44,832 nucleotides of DNA, from assembly GCA_049601975.1 (NCBI GenBank), contig JBMYRC010000015.1, positions 1 to 44,832 of the forward strand, written 5' to 3'. The position numbers were made by a program, and so were the translations under genes. The stretch is from UBA6544 sp049601975. GTDB lineage: Bacteria; Pseudomonadota; Alphaproteobacteria; UBA8366. Under the pieces are notes generated by a model that saw only the letters and a list, made by a program, of their open reading frames with translations, was not told where the DNA came from and searched no databases. Positions within the stretch are counted from its first letter, which is position 1. The number at the start of each line of letters is the position of its first letter. This document shows, in pieces, positions 33,872-41,922 of this stretch.

Positions 33872-34954
33872 TCAGGCGGTCAGCGGCTCAATCTCATTCT
33901 GATACCTGATCGCAAGCGGCTTCACGTCGTATGGGCCAAGAAAGAGGCCCTTTTGCGAGATTTTAACGACCGCCTCTGCGACATCTCGACGGTTCGTCTC
34001 GAAAGCGTTCAAGGCTTTCTCGACATCTCGCGTCTCGGCTAACGCATCGCGCATAGCAAGTGCGTCGACGAAGGTCTGACTTGCCCCTTGCGCCATATCG
34101 GGCATCATCGGATGTGCGGCATCGCCGATAAGAACAATGCGCCCGTGCGTCCATTTATAGGGAACGCCGTCGACATCCTGCAGCGGGCTTTGCACAAGCA
34201 AATCCCGAGACGTATTGTTGAGCGTCTTGGGGATCGGCGTCTTCGTCCAACCGCCGAAGAAATCGATGAAGTCTTCGAAAGTCTTAGCACCCGACACCGA
34301 CCCGAACCAATACGCCTTCCCCTTGCCGATGGGAATAAAGGACAGCCAGCCCTCGCGTGCGTAGAACCCGGTCTGCGCGGCCGGATCCACATCGACATCG
34401 CTAAGATCAATGACCGACCGGAAACGATAATCATAAAGTTCATTGGGGCGAAACGTAACGCCGCCGATCAACTGCTCGCGGACTTGCGAATTGATGCCGT
34501 CGGCGCCGATCAGGACGTCGGCTTCATAGGAATCTCCGTTGCCGAAATGGCAGATTGCCTTGTCGCCCGCGTTCTCAACCGAAACGACGTCGTGGTTGAA
34601 CTTGATGTTCTCCAGCCCGACCGCGTCGCCCAGCATGCGCGCCAATTCCGGTCGATAAAGCCCCACGGCGGGGGCGCCGTATTTTTCCGGCCAATGACTG
34701 GTATCAGTCGAAAAGAGTTCCTTGCCCTCGGTGTCGAGCTCGATGTAGCGGTCGAGCTGGACCGAGATTTCTCGGTACTGCTCTCCGAGACCCAGGCCGT
34801 TGATCGCGCGACCGGCATTGGGCCATAAATTGAACCCCGCGCCCGTCGTCCGGATGTCGGGAGCCCTTTCGAAGACGTCCACTTCGTAACCCAACGACAA
34901 CAGCCCGGCCGCCGTGGAAAGCCCGCCCACACCGGCACCGCAAATGCCAATCCT
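33872..34954 (-). CDS. FAD-dependent aromatic-ring hydroxylase-like monooxygenase
   Basis: This 360-residue protein is a group A flavoprotein monooxygenase. The N-terminal FAD motif is GICGAGVGGLSTAAGLLSLG and the middle segment VLIGADGINSQVREQL is the DG fingerprint. GRIVLIGDAAHPMMPDMAQGASQ near residue 275 binds FAD ribose and pyrophosphate. Relatives include salicylate hydroxylase, 6-hydroxynicotinate 3-monooxygenase and urate hydroxylase HpxO. The start at 34954 (MRIGICGAGV) was chosen over 34996 because GGGAAGG stands seven bases upstream and the FAD strand normally begins at once. It is the first gene of a minus-strand operon with the RidA fusion and the amidase-like deacetylase. That set suggests hydroxylation, rearrangement and hydrolytic opening of an N-containing ring. 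Confidence 0.86.
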   Translation of the reverse strand, partial: RIGICGAGVGGLSTAAGLLSLGYEVDVFERAPDIRTTGAGFNLWPNAGRAINGLGLGEQYREISVQLDRYIELDTEGKELFSTDTSHWPEKYGAPAVGLYRPELARMLGDAVGLENIKFNHDVVSVENAGDKAICHFGNGDSYEADVLIGADGINSQVREQLIGGVTFRPNELYDYRFRSVIDLSDVDVDPAAQTGFYAREGWLSFIPIGKGKAYWFGSVSGAKTFEDFIDFFGGWTKTPIPKTLNNTSRDLLVQSPLQDVDGVPYKWTHGRIVLIGDAAHPMMPDMAQGASQTFVDALAMRDALAETRDVEKALNAFETNRRDVAEAVVKISQKGLFLGPYDVKPLAIRYQNEIEPLTA

Positions 34955-35207
34955 CATATTGCCTTCCCATTCCTCTGCCAATGCCGAGATACCCAACTAG
35001 CGCGCGGGTCTGACTCCAAAAGCCATATTAGATTTTGCGATCAGTATTGCGAGCAAGCCTCAGCATGTAAACTCCCGATCCCAAATCACTTTGGCCGGTC
35101 TCATCTGACACCAACGGGCTATTGGCCATACGGGTTTCAGTTGTCCGGCACGAAACTCCATATCTCAAACAAGAGGAAGTTCGGCACAGAATTGGCCCAT
35201 AATGCGT

Positions 35208-35431
35208 TCAAGTTCGCATCAAACGTTCCAAAGGCGACGGTTCCGGCGGGAGAGTAATGGATTGCGGTAAGGAGATTTTTACCTGCGTTCCCTTATTTTT
35301 GGTGCTGAAAATTTCGACCTTCCCACCAAATCAATCTCTGATATCGCGCTCCGGTACCGGCCTTCAATTGCCGCTTCGCGCTTAATCGCGTTAACGAGTG
35401 CTTCTTCCGCTTCGGCCAACGCTTTCTTATC
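35208..35431 (-). pseudogene. Remnant of a histidine kinase C-terminus
   Basis: On the minus strand from 35327 the frame reads GGKVEIFSTKNKGTQVKISL and then a proline-rich tail to TGA at 35208-35210. GGxVEIxSxxxxGTxVxIxLP is the G2-box end of the HATPase domain of sensor kinases. Just upstream, in another phase, DKKALAEAEEALVNAIKREA (from 35431) looks like a coiled-coil linker of such a kinase. The ATP-binding N and G1 boxes that should lie between are missing, so most of the gene has been deleted. The rest of the 34955-35712 interval shows no gene. A promoter for the gene at 35713 must lie here, but I cannot point to it. Confidence 0.4.
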
Positions 35432-35712
35432 AGTTGAACTCTTTTCTCGCATTCAGTAGATTCAAATACCGTGCCGGGTTAAGGTATTATACACCCGTTA
35501 ATACAAAATTTGATCGATTCCGTGTATTTCTGCGTCCGGGCAGTCATAGCTGCGCGTCGCCAAGGGGCCACATTCGGGCAGTTTTCGCCGAAATTAGCCT
35601 CCACGCATCTCATCCGCTAATATGCTGGTGGTTTGGTTGTTCCCATGGAGCGCCGATTCCTCGCCATCTCAACACCTGATTTGGTCAACACACATGCTGG
35701 ATAAATTGCTTC

Positions 35713-36768
35713 ATGCAATCACGCACGCCGATCTATTACACTCGTTGCCCCGTCCCAACGGCATCCGGCATTGCCTTTCAGACCGGCATGTTCACCGACG
35801 CGTTCGAGGATTCGGACTATGTGGTGCCCAACATCACCGAGCTGGGCCCCGACCATCAGGATGTTCACTACACACACTCGATCGACATGTTCATCCGCGA
35901 GGGGGGTGTGGCGCCGCCGGTATGGGCGCGCGCGAACGGCATCGACTCCGTGGCTCTTGGAATCACCTTCATGGAAGAATTCCAGGGCGTCTTCGTGCGC
36001 GCCGACGATCCGGTGGAGAGTGTCGCCGATCTTACCGGTCACCGTTTGGCCTTGCCGGTGTGGCCGCGACTTGTGTTCAATTTCTGGCGATTTGCGGCGC
36101 TGAAAGGTCTGACCTCCGCGCTTAAGGTTCACGATGTGCCGGTCAATTCGGTGGAATTTATCGATATTATCGAAGGCTGGGACCCGAGCGAGCGGCGAAA
36201 CGTCGGTCTTCAAGAATTGAGCGAGCCCGCCCGTTGCGAGTATCGAGGCCAGCTCGAGGCTCTCCTCTCCGGAGAGGTCGACGCAATTTTCGGTAAGGGC
36301 CCGGAAGCCGGGCTGCTTCAGCGCGAGGCGGAAGGCCGTATCCGCCTGCTATACGACGTGAGGGCGGCCCCGGGCATAGCCGAGCGCGTCAACAACTCGA
36401 CGCCGCGCCTCCTGACCACCTCCCGCCATGTCGTTGAGAATCATTTCGATGCGGTCGTTTGCTACCTTCGGACGGCCATTCGTGCAGCGAACTGGGTGCA
36501 AGATAACCCGGTAGAGGCGCGTGACTTAATCGCGCGGGAGTGCAGCATCGACGCCGACAAAATCGAAACATATCTGGAGCCGGACTACCGCGATAAATTT
36601 CTGCCGCAGCTCAATGGCGATTTGATGGAAGCGCTCGAGGTTGTGAAGTCGTTTCTCCATGAGCATCGATTTATCGATCAGGATTTCCCAGTAGAAGACT
36701 GGATCGAGCCCGGGCCGCTTATGCAAGCCTATCAACTTGAAGGCCTGACGGCCTCTCCTTCTCACTAA
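35713..36768 (+). CDS. DszB-like sulfinate desulfinase homologue (periplasmic-binding-protein fold)
   Basis: This 351-residue protein has the two-lobe fold of NMT1/ABC substrate-binding proteins but no signal peptide, so it should be cytoplasmic. It resembles DszB, 2'-hydroxybiphenyl-2-sulfinate desulfinase. The DszB catalytic Cys27 (YSNCPVP) matches C12 in YTRCPVP. DszB His60 and Arg70 (VHFT...YTRFGGEIPP) match H52 and R62 in VHYTHSIDMFIREGGVAPP, with the same ten-residue spacing. All three catalytic residues are thus kept. The alternative is a soluble relative without catalytic function. The ribosome binding site is weak (tgga). The methyltransferase gene begins 12 bases after the stop, and a MetE-like gene follows, forming a plus-strand group around sulfur or methyl chemistry. 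Alignment was from memory. Confidence 0.75.
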   Translation: MQSRTPIYYTRCPVPTASGIAFQTGMFTDAFEDSDYVVPNITELGPDHQDVHYTHSIDMFIREGGVAPPVWARANGIDSVALGITFMEEFQGVFVRADDPVESVADLTGHRLALPVWPRLVFNFWRFAALKGLTSALKVHDVPVNSVEFIDIIEGWDPSERRNVGLQELSEPARCEYRGQLEALLSGEVDAIFGKGPEAGLLQREAEGRIRLLYDVRAAPGIAERVNNSTPRLLTTSRHVVENHFDAVVCYLRTAIRAANWVQDNPVEARDLIARECSIDADKIETYLEPDYRDKFLPQLNGDLMEALEVVKSFLHEHRFIDQDFPVEDWIEPGPLMQAYQLEGLTASPSH

Positions 36769-36780
36769 CGGAAAGATATC

Positions 36781-37422
36781 ATGACAGATTCCGATCAGCG
36801 CGAAGAAGTCCGCTCCCTCCATGACGCCTACGCGGCCGGTGACTCAAAAGTCACCTCCGTCGTCTACGACAACTGGTCGAAGGAATACGAAGCACACATG
36901 CGCGGCGTCGGCTATACCCATCCGGTCATGACCGCGGCCATGTTTACGCGCCACCAGCCGGCCGGCGACGCGCCGGTGCTCGACGCTGGTGCCGGCACTG
37001 GCATCCTCGGCGAAATCCTACCCGCGCTGGGTTATCCCAATATCGATGGTTTCGATGCATCGGCCGGCATGTTGGCTCTTGCCGCCAAGAAAGATTTATA
37101 CCGAGATCTTAAATTCGGCCTGCTTGGCGAGCGGCTTGACTATGAAGACAACAGCTACGCCGGTGCCACTGCTTCGGGCGTCTATACCGAAGGCCATGCA
37201 CCGCTCAGCAGCCTGGAAGAATTAACCCGCGTCGTGCAACCGAGCGGCTACATTGTGTTCTCCGTCGCCCGCATCTATCTCGGCGAACAGATCGAGGCCC
37301 AGGCCAAGCAATTGGCAGAAGCTGGAAAATGGCGCCATGCGGGCACATCGGGCCGCTACGATTCGACGCCGTTCGACGACAAAGCGATCATGGCGCAGAT
37401 CCATGCGTTCGAGGTGTTGTGA
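36781..37422 (+). CDS. Class I SAM-dependent methyltransferase
   Basis: This 213-residue protein has a Rossmann-type methyltransferase core. The SAM motif is VLDAGAGTGILGEILPALGY near residue 67, the acidic residue of motif II lies in IDGFDASAGMLALA, and motif IV-like sequence is GATASGVYTEGHAPL. The N-terminus contains YDNWSKEYEAHMRGVGYTHP, a substrate-side helix common in small-molecule methyltransferases of the UbiE/Williams-Beuren type. GGAAAG lies eight bases before ATG. It is 12 bases downstream of the DszB-like gene and 48 bases upstream of the MetE-like gene, so all three are probably cotranscribed. The substrate is unknown; a thiol or sulfinate-derived phenol would fit the context. 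Confidence 0.85.
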   Translation: MTDSDQREEVRSLHDAYAAGDSKVTSVVYDNWSKEYEAHMRGVGYTHPVMTAAMFTRHQPAGDAPVLDAGAGTGILGEILPALGYPNIDGFDASAGMLALAAKKDLYRDLKFGLLGERLDYEDNSYAGATASGVYTEGHAPLSSLEELTRVVQPSGYIVFSVARIYLGEQIEAQAKQLAEAGKWRHAGTSGRYDSTPFDDKAIMAQIHAFEVL

Positions 37423-37470
37423 GGCGCCAGCGAACATTAAGTGGACGGAAAGAGTGAGAAGGAAGATTCC

Positions 37471-38511
37471 ATGAGCAAAACAAGCCACACACTGCTACCG
37501 ACCTCCCTCGTCGGATCCTACGCGCAACCTGACTGGCTGATTGACCGAGAAAAACTCGCCGGACGGTTCCCACCGCGTACACGTGCACGCGAACTATGGC
37601 GTGTCGCCCCGGAATTCCTCGCACAGGCGCAAGATGACGCGACGCTTGTCGCGATCCGCGAGCAGGAAGAGGCCGGTCTCGATATCGTGACCGATGGCGA
37701 GATTCGACGCGAAAGCTACTCGAACCGTTTTGCTACGGCGCTCGACGGTGTCGACATCGACAATCCGGGAACCGCCCTTGACCGCAGCGGCCACCCAAAC
37801 CCAGTGCCGCGCATCGTCGGTAAGATCCAGCGCAAGCATCCGGTCGAGGTCGAAGATGTGAAATTTCTGCGGGCCCATACCGACCGGCGGATCAAGATGA
37901 CCGTGCCAGGTCCGTTTACCATGACCCAGCAGGCGCAGAACGAGTTCTACGACAATGAGGCGGACCTAGCGCTCGACTACGCGGCGGCGGTGAATGCGGA
38001 AGTGAAGAACCTGTTCGAGGCGGGTGCAGATGTCGTTCAATTGGATGAACCTTACATGCAGGCCCGCCCTGAAAAAGCGCGCGAATACGGCCTACAGGCA
38101 CTGAACCGGGCACTCGAAGGCGTCGAAGGCGAAACGGCGGTGCATATCTGTTTTGGCTATGCCGCGATTATTCACGCACGGCCCGAGGGTTATTCCTTTC
38201 TGCCGGAACTGGCGCATTGTAATGCGCAAGGTATTTCGATCGAAACCGCGCAGTCAGAACTCGATTGTGTGGTGTTGGAAGAATTGCCGGAAAAGAAGAT
38301 CATTCTCGGCGTGCTCGACCTCTCGACACACGAGGTGGAGTCGGCTGAGACGGTTGCAGAGCGCATTCGTCGGGCACTTCCCCATTGCGTGGCGGAGCGC
38401 ATAATCATCGCTCCGGACTGCGGCCTGAAATACATGCCGCGAGCCTCCGCGCTCGGCAAGATCAAGGCGATGGTCGCAGGTGCGGCGATTGTCCGTGACG
38501 AAATACGTTAA
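37471..38511 (+). CDS. MetE C-terminal domain-like zinc methyl/alkyl transferase
   Basis: This 346-residue protein corresponds to the catalytic C-terminal half of cobalamin-independent methionine synthase. The four expected zinc ligands are visible: H225 and C227 in AVHICFGY, E258 in ISIETA, and C317 in APDCGLKYMPR. Other blocks are PTSLVGSYAQPDW, DIVTDGEIRRESY, VPGPFTM and VVQLDEPYM. Short proteins of this family include archaeal-type methionine synthases, methyl-thiol transferases and epoxyalkane:coenzyme M transferase, all acting on thiols. The start at 37471 (MSKTSHTLLP) has AAGGAAG seven bases upstream and is better than the GTG at 37441. It is the third gene of the group with the DszB-like protein. 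Confidence 0.88.
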   Translation: MSKTSHTLLPTSLVGSYAQPDWLIDREKLAGRFPPRTRARELWRVAPEFLAQAQDDATLVAIREQEEAGLDIVTDGEIRRESYSNRFATALDGVDIDNPGTALDRSGHPNPVPRIVGKIQRKHPVEVEDVKFLRAHTDRRIKMTVPGPFTMTQQAQNEFYDNEADLALDYAAAVNAEVKNLFEAGADVVQLDEPYMQARPEKAREYGLQALNRALEGVEGETAVHICFGYAAIIHARPEGYSFLPELAHCNAQGISIETAQSELDCVVLEELPEKKIILGVLDLSTHEVESAETVAERIRRALPHCVAERIIIAPDCGLKYMPRASALGKIKAMVAGAAIVRDEIR

Positions 38512-38566
38512 CGGCCCAGGGGCGAAGGACCTGCTCTAAACACCAGAGGATTTACGAGTACGATGC

Positions 38567-39952
38567 CTATACCTCGGCCGGCATAGGCTGGCCGTCCTGG
38601 TCGAATTCACCGACACGATAAGTGCCTTCCGGATTGCCGTTTCCGTTGTACTTGAAAAACTGGACATGGGTCGTGGGAACGCCGTAGCTTCGGGTGATCG
38701 GGCGTCCCTCCTCATCCTCTTGGCTTTGCCACATACGCAACCAATCGAGGACTTCCCCGCCGCGATCCAATGCGTCGGCCGAATGTGCTTCCTCAAGTTC
38801 GTCGACCGACATCCAGCGGTGTTGGCCCGCTGCGTCATTTGATACGTCGAGCGCCGGTGCCGCGGTTTGCAGGCGATGGCCGTATACCCGACATCTCCAT
38901 TCTCCCGTATCGTCGTCGTCTGGTTGCTCGGCGAGGTCGACCAGCCAGCTGAGCCACGGCAACTGCAATCCGAGTTGTTCGCGCACTTCCTCGACCACGG
39001 ACCCCATAACATTGCAAACATCTAGAATGCCCGCGGTTGGGTCCTCTGCGGCGGCGAATTTCGGAAGCCGCCATCCGTCGGTGTCATTTCCGATGACGAG
39101 CACTTTCTCTTCGCTGTCTTCGATCAACAATCGCGCTTCGTCGATGCCGCCTACCGCCCCGTCGCGCAGCGCGGCATATTGACCATCGCCCCGATGGTAG
39201 GGGATGAGGTGTTTGGCGTCGTCCGGCAGGAACTCGTGCACGGCGGATGGGTAGATTGTCGGGCCGCAGGCGGGCGGCGATGATTTTGCGTGGAACTTCA
39301 TATAAAGCCCGCAGCGGTCGGAGTTGCCGTAGTTGGGGCGCGCCTCATGCCACAGAAATCCGTCCATCAAGACGACATCGCCCTTCTTCAAGGATGGATC
39401 TATCAGCTCGATTTTATGCGCCTCGGGAACTTGGGCGGCGTCCACCTGATGCACGCGACCGTCCGACGGCAATAGGGTGGATTTACGATGCGAACCGGGC
39501 GATACCGCGAGCGGGCCTGCGGTATCAGTGTAGTCGATGAAGGGGATCACCGCGAACATCCACTTGACGTAGGAGCCGACGCTTCGCCAAGGCTTGTAGT
39601 CGTAATGGGCGCCGCTGCCTTTAACGAACGGCTTGTCGCTCAAACCCGCTCCTGGTGGGCGCATAATGGACCAATATTGCGCCAATGTGGCGGGCTCACC
39701 GAAGAGCTCTTGGATCGCCACCATGATGGCTGGGTGCGCGAGGCTCACTTCCGCAATGTCCGGGTGTTCTTCCAAAACCCGCGGGCCCATTGAATGGATA
39801 CCCGGCAATGGATATGCCGACCCCTCCTTGTAGGTGTCATAATCGCCGCGTTTAAAGGCTGCGCGGATTGGCCCTGCGAGACGTTCCACTTCCGCCTCCG
39901 TCAGGACGCCCCGCAGGACGTAATAACCGTTCTTCTCGAATTCATCCTTCAT
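38567..39952 (-). CDS. Phytanoyl-CoA dioxygenase-like protein fused to a Nudix-like domain
   Basis: This 461-residue protein has two parts. Residues 1-260 form a PhyH-type Fe(II)/2-oxoglutarate dioxygenase: NGYYVLRGVLTEAEVERL at the start, the iron ligands H116 and D118 in GAHYDY, AGPLAVSPGSHRKS, and the distal H202 in LWHEARP. Residues about 270-400 look like a Nudix domain: KVLVIGNDTDGWRLPKF, then EEVREQLGL (321-329) at the place of REUXEEXGU, and RVYGHRL...HRWMSVDELEEA as the usual Nudix end strand. The box is degenerate (R to E, last E to Q), so hydrolysis may be lost. The tail mentions no known motif. It is convergent with the MetE-like gene and 141 bases downstream of the Baeyer-Villiger monooxygenase gene. 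Confidence 0.8.
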   Translation of the reverse strand: MKDEFEKNGYYVLRGVLTEAEVERLAGPIRAAFKRGDYDTYKEGSAYPLPGIHSMGPRVLEEHPDIAEVSLAHPAIMVAIQELFGEPATLAQYWSIMRPPGAGLSDKPFVKGSGAHYDYKPWRSVGSYVKWMFAVIPFIDYTDTAGPLAVSPGSHRKSTLLPSDGRVHQVDAAQVPEAHKIELIDPSLKKGDVVLMDGFLWHEARPNYGNSDRCGLYMKFHAKSSPPACGPTIYPSAVHEFLPDDAKHLIPYHRGDGQYAALRDGAVGGIDEARLLIEDSEEKVLVIGNDTDGWRLPKFAAAEDPTAGILDVCNVMGSVVEEVREQLGLQLPWLSWLVDLAEQPDDDDTGEWRCRVYGHRLQTAAPALDVSNDAAGQHRWMSVDELEEAHSADALDRGGEVLDWLRMWQSQEDEEGRPITRSYGVPTTHVQFFKYNGNGNPEGTYRVGEFDQDGQPMPAEV

Positions 39953-40093
39953 AGCATGGCCTTCCGTATCCGGGGACGAGCGGCTCCAACATTCCTTTCA
40001 AAATACGCGCGACGTGGCGAATCTCAAGACACCACTTGGCCGAAAGCCCCGTCTGATTCCATCCGGATAGAGCGCTGGAACGCCGACGTGGTG

Positions 40094-41704
40094 TCAGCGG
40101 AACATCAGTTCCTTGTATCCCTGCGCGGCGACCTGCTCCGTCTGCTCGCGGTAGCGTATGGCACCACCGTAATATCCTAGCACGCGGATAGTTTGACGGC
40201 CGGGTACATTGACGTTCACGCCCGTCTGCCAGCTCGGTATTTGGCCCGCGAGGCGGCCCTCGTTGACTTCCTTGACTTGAGCTAGCCACTTTTTCGCCTC
40301 TTCCGGGCGGGCCTCGACACGGCTGTAGCCGTGCTCGCGCATGTGGCGGATGATGCCAATGTTAAAGTCGACGATCTTCTCGATGTGGCGCGGGATATTA
40401 CCACGCGAGGTATGTGGTCCCAGCACCATCAGCAAATTCGGAAAGCCATCGTTTATAACGCCGAGAAAGGTCTTCGGCAGGTCGTCCTTCCAGTCGTCCC
40501 GGAGGCGCCGACCGCTGGGCCCGCGGATATCGATGTTGTCGTAGCCGCCGGTCACCCCGTCGAAGCCGGTGGCGTAGACCAGAATGTCGAGCTCGTGCTC
40601 CTCCGCTGCCGTTCGGACACCCTCGGCGGTTATCCGCTTGATCGGTGATTCAAGCGTGTCGACAAGGCTGACATTCGAGCGGTTATAGGCCTCGAAATAG
40701 CCGCTCTCCAGCGGCAGGCGGCGGAGGCCGAAGCCGTGGTTTTTCGGTATCAGCTTTTCGGCAATTTCCGGGTCATTGACACGTTCACGGATCTTGCGGG
40801 ACATGAATTCGGTCGCGAGCGCATTGGCGCGCTCGTCCGTCAAGATGTCCCGGTAATTGCCGATCCAAATACCGAATCCGGATTCGGAATAAAGTTTCTC
40901 CCAAAAAGCCTCCCGCTCTTCCGGCGTGGCTTCGAGCGCGCTGCGCGGGTCCGGGGTGTGGATGAAACAACCGGCCGTCTCCCAACAGCGCGCATAAATT
41001 TCGTCGTAGCGGGCTTTGATGTCGGCCTGCTCTTCCGGCGTGATTTTCGAGTTATTCAACGGTGCCGCCCAGTTGGGATGGCGCTGGAACACGGTCAGAT
41101 GGGCGGCCGTATTTGCGATCTCCGGGATCGCCTGGATCGCAGTCGCACCCGTGCCGATGACACCCACCCGCTTGCCCTCGAACGACACTGGCTCGTGCGG
41201 CCAACGGGCGGTGTGGAAGGCTTGGCCCCGGAAGTCGTCGCGGCCCGGAATGTTGGGAAGCGTCGGCGCGGAGAGCACACCAAGACAGGAAATAACGAGC
41301 GTTGCGCGCACCCGGCTGCCATCTTCAAAGGTGACGGTCCATTGGCCGGATTCGTCGTCAAATTCAGCGGCGGAGACCTTCGCGTCGAAAGTTATGTCGC
41401 GGCGGAAGTCGTACTTGTCGGCGACAAGGTTCAGATATTCGAGTGTATCCGGCTGCGGCGAGAAATGTTCCTTCCAGTCCCATTCCTGAAGCAGTTCCTT
41501 GTCGAAGAAATAGCCGTAGGACCAGCTTTCAGAGTCGAACCGGGCGCCTGGATAGCGGCACCAATACCATGTGCCGCCGACGTCGGAGCCGGCCTCGAAC
41601 ACGCGGAAATTCACCCCGAGCTCGCGCAGACGATACGTGACGTACATACCGGAAATGCCGCTGCCAATGACAAGTGCTTCGTATGTCGGGATGTTTTCGC
41701 TCAT
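40094..41704 (-). CDS. Flavin-containing Baeyer-Villiger-type monooxygenase
   Basis: This 536-residue protein is a class B flavoprotein monooxygenase, using FAD and NADPH to insert oxygen next to a ketone. The first Rossmann motif GSGISG is near residue 14, followed by the active-site segment GGTWYWCRYPGARFDSESW. The Baeyer-Villiger fingerprint FRGQAFHTARWP fits FxGxxxHxxxW(P/D). The second nucleotide motif is GVIGTGATAIQ, then DILVYATGFD. Length fits cyclohexanone/phenylacetone monooxygenases. The start is supported only by its position before the FAD strand; the ribosome binding site is weak. It may be cotranscribed with the PhyH-Nudix gene downstream. The ketone substrate is unknown. Confidence 0.9.
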   Translation of the reverse strand: MSENIPTYEALVIGSGISGMYVTYRLRELGVNFRVFEAGSDVGGTWYWCRYPGARFDSESWSYGYFFDKELLQEWDWKEHFSPQPDTLEYLNLVADKYDFRRDITFDAKVSAAEFDDESGQWTVTFEDGSRVRATLVISCLGVLSAPTLPNIPGRDDFRGQAFHTARWPHEPVSFEGKRVGVIGTGATAIQAIPEIANTAAHLTVFQRHPNWAAPLNNSKITPEEQADIKARYDEIYARCWETAGCFIHTPDPRSALEATPEEREAFWEKLYSESGFGIWIGNYRDILTDERANALATEFMSRKIRERVNDPEIAEKLIPKNHGFGLRRLPLESGYFEAYNRSNVSLVDTLESPIKRITAEGVRTAAEEHELDILVYATGFDGVTGGYDNIDIRGPSGRRLRDDWKDDLPKTFLGVINDGFPNLLMVLGPHTSRGNIPRHIEKIVDFNIGIIRHMREHGYSRVEARPEEAKKWLAQVKEVNEGRLAGQIPSWQTGVNVNVPGRQTIRVLGYYGGAIRYREQTEQVAAQGYKELMFR

Positions 41705-41922
41705 ACCGCGCCGCGATTAAGCTTTAAAGTCTGTTGCTGCATTTTCAGAAAAGGTCGGCCTGACCTTAAGTTATCCAGTTCCACGTGAGAGGCCTTGGTG
41801 ACGTAGAACGCCCCGTGGGGACGACTGGAAAGTAACATAGATCAACACCACAGAGCGGCAAGATTGGTTGCCCCGCCTCATAGGCTGCACTCAGTCTCAC
41901 CTACGTTCCCAGGATTAAACAT

